DNA of 64,000 nucleotides, taken from positions 1-64,000 of the forward strand of contig NZ_JAUQOM010000001.1 in assembly GCF_030580935.1 (NCBI RefSeq), given 5' to 3'. A program made the position numbers and the translations under genes. This stretch comes from Sphingobium cyanobacteriorum. Its GTDB lineage: Bacteria > Pseudomonadota > Alphaproteobacteria > Sphingomonadales > Sphingomonadaceae. The first letter of the stretch is position 1. Every line of letters starts with the position of its first letter. Below, piece by piece: positions 59,917-64,000 of this stretch. Under the pieces are notes generated by a model that saw only the letters and a program-made list of their open reading frames with translations, did not search any database and was not told the DNA's origin.

Positions 59917-60696
59917 TCAGATCATCGTGGGCCGGACAATCGCTTCCGTTCCGCCATCCACATAGAGGATCTGGCCCAGCAGATAGCGCCCCTGCAACGT
60001 TGCCAGGAAGGCGATCACTTCCGCCAGTTCCTCCGGCTTGCCATAGGGGCAGTCCGACAAGGCAATCGGTGTTGCCTTGTCCAGCATCGCACGGCCTTCC
60101 TCCGTATCGAAGAAGGGTTGGGTCATGGGCGTGAAGGTGCGACCGGGCGCAACGCCGTTGAGCAATATGCCCGACCCGGCCCAGTCATCCGATATCGCCG
60201 CGCGCCGCATCCAGCGCGCCAGGGCATGCTTGCTGGTGGCATAGCCGGTGGCTGTGTTGGGATTGACATGTTCGGCGTGCCGCATCGCCGCCGCCTCGTC
60301 CCCCAGCAGGCAGGCATCGACCAGTTCGGGGGCGTAGTCCGTCAGGGAGGCCGTGGAAGTGATGACGACCGCCCTGGGCGCCACCGACCGGAGAAGCAGT
60401 GGCCGCAGCCCTTCCAACGTCGCCACGGCGCCGAAAAAATTGACCGCCAGCAGCAACGGCGGATGGGCCGGCGCGGGAATCCCCGCCACCGCCACGACCC
60501 CGTCAATCCCGCCCGGTGCAAGTGCGGTAACGGCGTCGACCATGGCGGTACGACCGGCGGGCGTTGACAGGTCGGCGATGACATCCACGTCCCGAAGGTC
60601 GACGCCGATCACCTGATGGCCGGCCGCTTTCAAGGTTTCCGCCGTGGCACGGCCAATGCCGGATGCCGCGCCCGTGATTACGATGGTTTTCTGCAT
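59917..60696 (-). CDS. SDR, 3-alpha-hydroxysteroid dehydrogenase/carbonyl reductase-like
   Basis: A 259-residue SDR: ITGAASGIGRATA, VDLRDVDVIADLSTPAGR, VAVAGIPAPAH (usual NNAG is replaced), VITSTASLTDYA and the catalytic YATSK. The gap and insert around residues 130-150 (ACLLGDEAAAMRHAEHVNPN) resembles the 3-alpha-HSD/carbonyl reductase group of Comamonas (HsdA). That match is a motif-level impression and does not prove steroid activity. Codirectional with the GST and MFS genes. Confidence 0.9.
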   Translation of the reverse strand: MQKTIVITGAASGIGRATAETLKAAGHQVIGVDLRDVDVIADLSTPAGRTAMVDAVTALAPGGIDGVVAVAGIPAPAHPPLLLAVNFFGAVATLEGLRPLLLRSVAPRAVVITSTASLTDYAPELVDACLLGDEAAAMRHAEHVNPNTATGYATSKHALARWMRRAAISDDWAGSGILLNGVAPGRTFTPMTQPFFDTEEGRAMLDKATPIALSDCPYGKPEELAEVIAFLATLQGRYLLGQILYVDGGTEAIVRPTMI

Positions 60697-60728
60697 GTCA
60701 GTCCGCTGCTCCGATCATGGGGAGGTGC

Positions 60729-60750
60729 GATGCGCCACCAGGTGGGCATC
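60729..60750. promoter_or_regulatory. Imperfect dyad upstream of the SDR gene
   Basis: GATGC-g-CCACC and GGTGG-GCATC form 10-bp arms with one extra base, between the MFS and SDR genes. Confidence 0.3.
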
Positions 60751-60774
60751 GCCATGTTGATGAAGATGGCGCCA

Positions 60775-61974
60775 TCATCGCCTGACCGGGCGCAGAACCA
60801 GAAGGCAGAGGCCGGTCGCCAGCAGCCCGCCCACCATGGCGTACACCGCAGGCGGACCGAAAGCCGCGCCCAGAGGCCCCGATGCCATGGGGAACAACGC
60901 CTGCGGCAGGTAGAGTGCGAGACTGACCGCGCCAGTCGCCGCGCCGCTGTTGCCGCTGGCCCCGATCGCCTCCATGGCCAGCGCATAGACGGCTGTACCA
61001 CACGCGCCCAGTCCGGCGCCCATCATGCCCAGGCCGATCATCGCGACCGGCAACGTTCCGCCAACCGCGAGAATGGCGCACCCTGTCGCGGTGACGGCCA
61101 TGCCCAGCAGCATCATCGCGGATGTCCCCAGGAATTTCTGGACAAAGCCGTAGGAACCGGACCCGACCAGCGAACCCATGGCCATGATGGCAAGGACGAA
61201 GCCTATCTTGCCCGGATCGGCCACGCCCATCGCGGCGAGGTAGAAGGGCGAATAGATGCTGCTGGACACCATCGCCCAGCCGACGAAAATCGCGGCGAGG
61301 AAAAGCTGCGGCGGCACGCCGGCCAGCAGCCCCGCACCGCGCGCCTGCGCGACAGGCGCGTCGGCCTTCACCCGGTTGCGCGGCAGGAACAGGGCAAGGC
61401 CGGCCGCAGGCAGGAGCAGCAGATGCACCAGAAATGCCAGACGCCAGCTTTCCGCCGCGAAGCTGCCGACAATCTGATAGGCGAAGATGGCGATCCCGCC
61501 CCCCAGAAACGCCGACAGCCCGTACATCATATGCCGTTGCCGCTCAGGCAGGCGGGCGATGCCCACCATGCCAGCGGTGAACGCTCCGGCGACCGCGAAG
61601 CCCAGCACCACGCGCAAAGCCAGGATCGCGACCAGTGAATTGCACAGGATCGGCGCAAGGCCCGCAGCCAGGAAAAGCGCCAGTGAAGCAAGATAGGCGC
61701 TTCTGACGCCATGGCGCGCGACCAGCCGGCCGGCAACCGGAGAGGACAAGGCAAAGACGGGCGCAGCGATCGTCCCGATCAACTGGATCAGCAGCCCGAC
61801 ATTGGGCGCTGTGGCAAAGTCAGCCTGTAGCGGCGGCAGCGCGGCGCCCAGCGTGAACAGGCCGACCGCGATGAACGTGCCCGCCAGCGCCAATGCGCCC
61901 TTCGCCGGGATAGCAAGGTTCGCCCAGTCATCGGACGGCATGGGTGGTGAATCGAGGGTGGCCGCGCCTGGCAT
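60775..61974 (-). CDS. MFS transporter
   Basis: A 399-residue permease with about 12 hydrophobic segments. The first is ALALAGTFIAVGLFTLGAAL; the loop-2 motif G-x-x-x-D/R-x-x-G appears as GRLVARHGVRSAYL, and the loop-8 region reads GSLVGSGSYGFVQKFLG. It may import an organic substrate or export an inhibitory intermediate. The Met at 61974 gives a short cytoplasmic leader; the frame extends to 62232 with no similarity. It is divergent from the GMC oxidoreductase gene. Confidence 0.92.
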   Translation of the reverse strand: MPGAATLDSPPMPSDDWANLAIPAKGALALAGTFIAVGLFTLGAALPPLQADFATAPNVGLLIQLIGTIAAPVFALSSPVAGRLVARHGVRSAYLASLALFLAAGLAPILCNSLVAILALRVVLGFAVAGAFTAGMVGIARLPERQRHMMYGLSAFLGGGIAIFAYQIVGSFAAESWRLAFLVHLLLLPAAGLALFLPRNRVKADAPVAQARGAGLLAGVPPQLFLAAIFVGWAMVSSSIYSPFYLAAMGVADPGKIGFVLAIMAMGSLVGSGSYGFVQKFLGTSAMMLLGMAVTATGCAILAVGGTLPVAMIGLGMMGAGLGACGTAVYALAMEAIGASGNSGAATGAVSLALYLPQALFPMASGPLGAAFGPPAVYAMVGGLLATGLCLLVLRPVRR

Positions 61975-62157
61975 TTTTCCATCTCTCCAAATTGTTCGCG
62001 CCTTCATGACCGCGCTGTTGCGAGCGGGGAGAGTAAGCAGGCATTGCATGGCCGCACAGGCGAAGCGGCAAAGGATTACATCCATGATGCATCCGCCCGC
62101 ACGGATGGAACGACAGGCGTCCTGAGAGCCAGAAATATCGGGAGCAGCGGACAGATC

Positions 62158-62178
62158 AAGCCTGACCGGGCAGATATT
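62158..62178 (+). promoter_or_regulatory. Second copy of the VOC/GMC shared upstream motif
   Basis: AAGCCTGACCGGG followed by CAGATATT matches the element at 54181-54200 with one substitution and one extra G. It lies about 84 bases upstream of the GMC start at 62262, in the divergent MFS/GMC region. Confidence 0.4.
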
Positions 62179-62261
62179 ATGTAGGAGATCACAGCCATCG
62201 GCAGTCCGGGGCCGGACAAATGCTCTTGCCAAATCCCTTCAACGCCTCTCAGAATTTGGGC

Positions 62262-63887
62262 ATGGAAGAGTTTGATTATATCATCGTCGGCGCAGGGTCT
62301 GCCGGGTGCGTCCTGGCCGATCAGCTTTCGGCCGATCCGGCCTGCAATATCCTTCTGGTCGAGGAGGGAGGATCGGGCGACAGCTTCGTCGTCAACATGC
62401 CCAAAGGCTTTGGCAAGACCCTGACCGATCCTGCGACGGCGCATTTCTACCCCACGGCCAATGCCCGCGAAACCGGCGCGGGACGGGAAGTGTGGTTGCG
62501 CGGCAAGATGCTCGGCGGGTCGAGCGCCGTCAACGGCATGGTCTGGAACCGCGGCGTCGCGGCGGATTACGACCGGCTGGCCGAACTTGCCGGTGATCAA
62601 TGGTCATGGCAGCATATGCTGCCCCTGTTCCTGTCCATCGAAAATCATGCCAGCGGCGCCAGCCCGGATCGCGGCGCCGGCGGCCCGATCGAGGTCAAGA
62701 CCCATCCGGCCCCTTCACCGCTGCTGAAAGCCTGGCTGGAAGCCGGACATGCCATGGGGCTTGCGATCAAGGCCGATCATGCGGACCCGAAGCAGGAAGG
62801 CATCGGGCCATTGCAGTGGAATATCGACGCGAAGGGTCGCCGCGTTTCCGCCGCCAGGGGCTTTTTGAAGCGCGCGCGCCAGCGCCCCAATCTGAAGGTG
62901 GAAACCGGCGTCCGCACGGACCGCGTCGTCATCGAAAACCACCGCGCGGTTGGCATTGCCGGCGTCCGCAGCGACGGTGCCGCGGTCGCGTTTCGCTGTC
63001 GTGGCGAAGTCATCCTGTCGGCCGGGGCAATCGGATCGCCGCGCATTCTTCAACTGTCGGGGATCGGCGCTGCGGATGCGCTGCGGCGTGCGGGGATCGA
63101 CGTGGCGCTCGACAGCCCGGATGTCGGCCACCACATGCGCGAACATATGCTGATCATGATGAACTGGCGGCTGAAACGGATGCGCGACAGCGTCAATAAC
63201 CAGTTTTCCGGTGCGCGCCTGATCGCCAATGTCGCCAGGCACATGGTCGGTCGCAACAACACCATGAGCTACGGATCGTCCGAAGCTGCCGCCTTCGTCA
63301 GGGTTCTGCCCGAAAGCGAGCGGCCCGACACCCAGGTGATGTTTGCCCCCTATTCCATCGATGCAGGCCGGGGCATGGCGATGGAAACCGAGCCGGGGAT
63401 GCAGATATTTTCCATGACATTGCGCCCGCGCAGCGAAGGGCATGTCCTTGTCACCAGCAGCGACCCGGCAGCGATGCTGCATATCGACCCCAACTTCTTC
63501 ACCGACGACTATGACCGGCGCGCGGCGATCGGCCAGTTCCGTTATGTCCGCAAACTCATGGCGCAGGCGCCGATACAGCCCTTCATCGTGGGGGAGACGG
63601 ACTTCACCGCCAAGGCGCAGAGTGACGAGGAAATCCTGGACCTGTTCCGTCGCTATGGCGGGGCCGGCTATCATGCCACGGCGACCGTGCGCATGGGCAA
63701 GGATAATAGCGCGCCGCTGGACGGACGCCTGAGGATGCGGGGCATTGACGGCCTGCGCGTGGTCGACTGCTCGGTTTTCCCTGAAATGATTGCAGGCAAC
63801 ACCAACGCGCCGACGATGGGCCTGGCCATGCGTGCCGCGCAACTGATCCACGAGGATCGCCGTTCGGGCAACGCCCAGGCAGCCTGA
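62262..63887 (+). CDS. GMC family FAD-dependent oxidoreductase
   Basis: A 541-residue flavoprotein: YIIVGAGSAGCVLADQLS for FAD binding, GKMLGGSSAVNGMVWNRG, LSAGAIGSPRILQLSGIG, and the catalytic pair His in YHATATVRM and Asn in NTNAPTMGLAMRAA. GMC enzymes oxidise primary or secondary alcohols (choline, glucose, alkan-1-ol, PEG). In this cluster it probably oxidises an alcohol made by a P450. The Met at 62262 is favoured; 62220 (same frame) is possible. A terminator follows at 63892-63930. Confidence 0.93.
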   Translation: MEEFDYIIVGAGSAGCVLADQLSADPACNILLVEEGGSGDSFVVNMPKGFGKTLTDPATAHFYPTANARETGAGREVWLRGKMLGGSSAVNGMVWNRGVAADYDRLAELAGDQWSWQHMLPLFLSIENHASGASPDRGAGGPIEVKTHPAPSPLLKAWLEAGHAMGLAIKADHADPKQEGIGPLQWNIDAKGRRVSAARGFLKRARQRPNLKVETGVRTDRVVIENHRAVGIAGVRSDGAAVAFRCRGEVILSAGAIGSPRILQLSGIGAADALRRAGIDVALDSPDVGHHMREHMLIMMNWRLKRMRDSVNNQFSGARLIANVARHMVGRNNTMSYGSSEAAAFVRVLPESERPDTQVMFAPYSIDAGRGMAMETEPGMQIFSMTLRPRSEGHVLVTSSDPAAMLHIDPNFFTDDYDRRAAIGQFRYVRKLMAQAPIQPFIVGETDFTAKAQSDEEILDLFRRYGGAGYHATATVRMGKDNSAPLDGRLRMRGIDGLRVVDCSVFPEMIAGNTNAPTMGLAMRAAQLIHEDRRSGNAQAA

Positions 63888-63891
63888 GCAG

Positions 63892-63930
63892 GTTCCATAT
63901 CCCGCGCCAAAAGCGTCCGGGACATGGAAC
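63892..63930 (+). terminator. Terminator-like hairpin after the GMC gene
   Basis: GTTCCATATCCCG (63892-63904) pairs with CGGGACATGGAAC (63918-63930) with a single mismatch and a 13-base loop, five bases after the stop codon. Confidence 0.7.
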
Positions 63931-63960
63931 TCGCCCTGCGTTGGCAAAACCGCTTTAGAG

Positions 63961-64000
63961 CGGGATGATGTCAGATTGACCCACGCCGTCATTGCAAGCG
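63961..64000. repeat. Copy 3 of the dispersed REP-like repeat (inverted, cut by window edge)
   Basis: The complement reads GGGTCAATCTGACATCATCC, matching the tail of copies 1 (852-872) and 2 (45021-45041), and begins with GCAATGACGG as in copy 2. The rest lies right of the window. Confidence 0.7.

Noticed and set aside
3683..63887. Canonical steroid ring A/B degradation cluster
   Set aside because: The window has KstD-like, 3-alpha-HSD-like and Rieske genes but lacks a recognisable HsaC-type extradiol dioxygenase with HsaD/HsaEFG, so naming it a steroid cluster is not supported.
1..64000. tRNA, rRNA or CRISPR features
   Set aside because: No cloverleaf-like segment, rRNA-like block or regularly spaced identical repeats were seen by eye; a dedicated scan could still find a short tRNA.

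Overview
The window is a high-GC chromosomal segment of an alphaproteobacterium, most probably a sphingomonad (Sphingobium, Novosphingobium or Sphingomonas type). That placement is an inference from three things: an alphaproteobacterial ParC, a TonB-dependent receptor inside a catabolic cluster, and a dense mix of SDR, P450, Rieske and acyl-CoA genes. No rRNA, tRNA or CRISPR array was seen.

Left edge (1-3682): a periodic sequence resembling the end of an IS21-type insertion sequence cuts a PAS/GGDEF gene after about 198 codons. Next come a 19-bp REP-like hairpin, two related hairpins with compensated differences, and parC, the only housekeeping gene.

Left catabolic block (3683-16407, all on -): thiolase, FAH-family hydrolase, SDR, VOC protein and alpha/beta hydrolase, then an IclR regulator, a TonB-dependent receptor, NTF2-like protein, carboxymuconolactone decarboxylase-like protein, SDR, zinc alcohol dehydrogenase and sulfotransferase. 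This reads as uptake plus oxidation and ring or side-chain processing of one substrate class.

Middle block (16962-34983): P450, [2Fe-2S] ferredoxin and Old Yellow Enzyme-type reductase, followed by an SDR remnant and an intact SDR. Then come a crotonase, TesB thioesterase, acyl-CoA synthetase, NTF2-like protein, a CYP101-like P450 with an SDR that has lost its catalytic lysine, a DUF1330 protein, an epoxide hydrolase, an SDR, a TIM-barrel isomerase, a TetR regulator, a crotonase and a second acyl-CoA synthetase.

Right block (35613-63887): a flavodoxin-type quinone reductase; an SDR, acyl-CoA dehydrogenase-like flavoprotein, acyl-CoA synthetase and 3-ketosteroid dehydrogenase-like flavoprotein in a row; two divergent SDRs; an amidohydrolase; a Rieske oxygenase with its ferredoxin; a serine hydrolase; an NTF2-like protein; a crotonase; an overlapping pair of acyl-CoA dehydrogenases; VOC, SDR and Gfo/Idh/MocA genes; and a third P450 with a TetR regulator, GST, SDR, MFS transporter and GMC oxidoreductase.

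Taken together, the segment looks like an accessory catabolic supercluster for a hydrophobic polycyclic or terpenoid/steroid-like compound: oxygenation (three P450s, one Rieske enzyme), alcohol and ketone redox (ten SDRs, ADH, KstD-like, OYE, GMC), CoA activation (three ligases), beta-oxidation (two ACADs plus one ACAD-like protein, three crotonases, thiolase, thioesterase) and ring or C-C hydrolysis (FAH, VOC, amidohydrolase, esterase). The substrate cannot be read from sequence alone. Several strong intergenic palindromes suggest local control by the one IclR and two TetR regulators.
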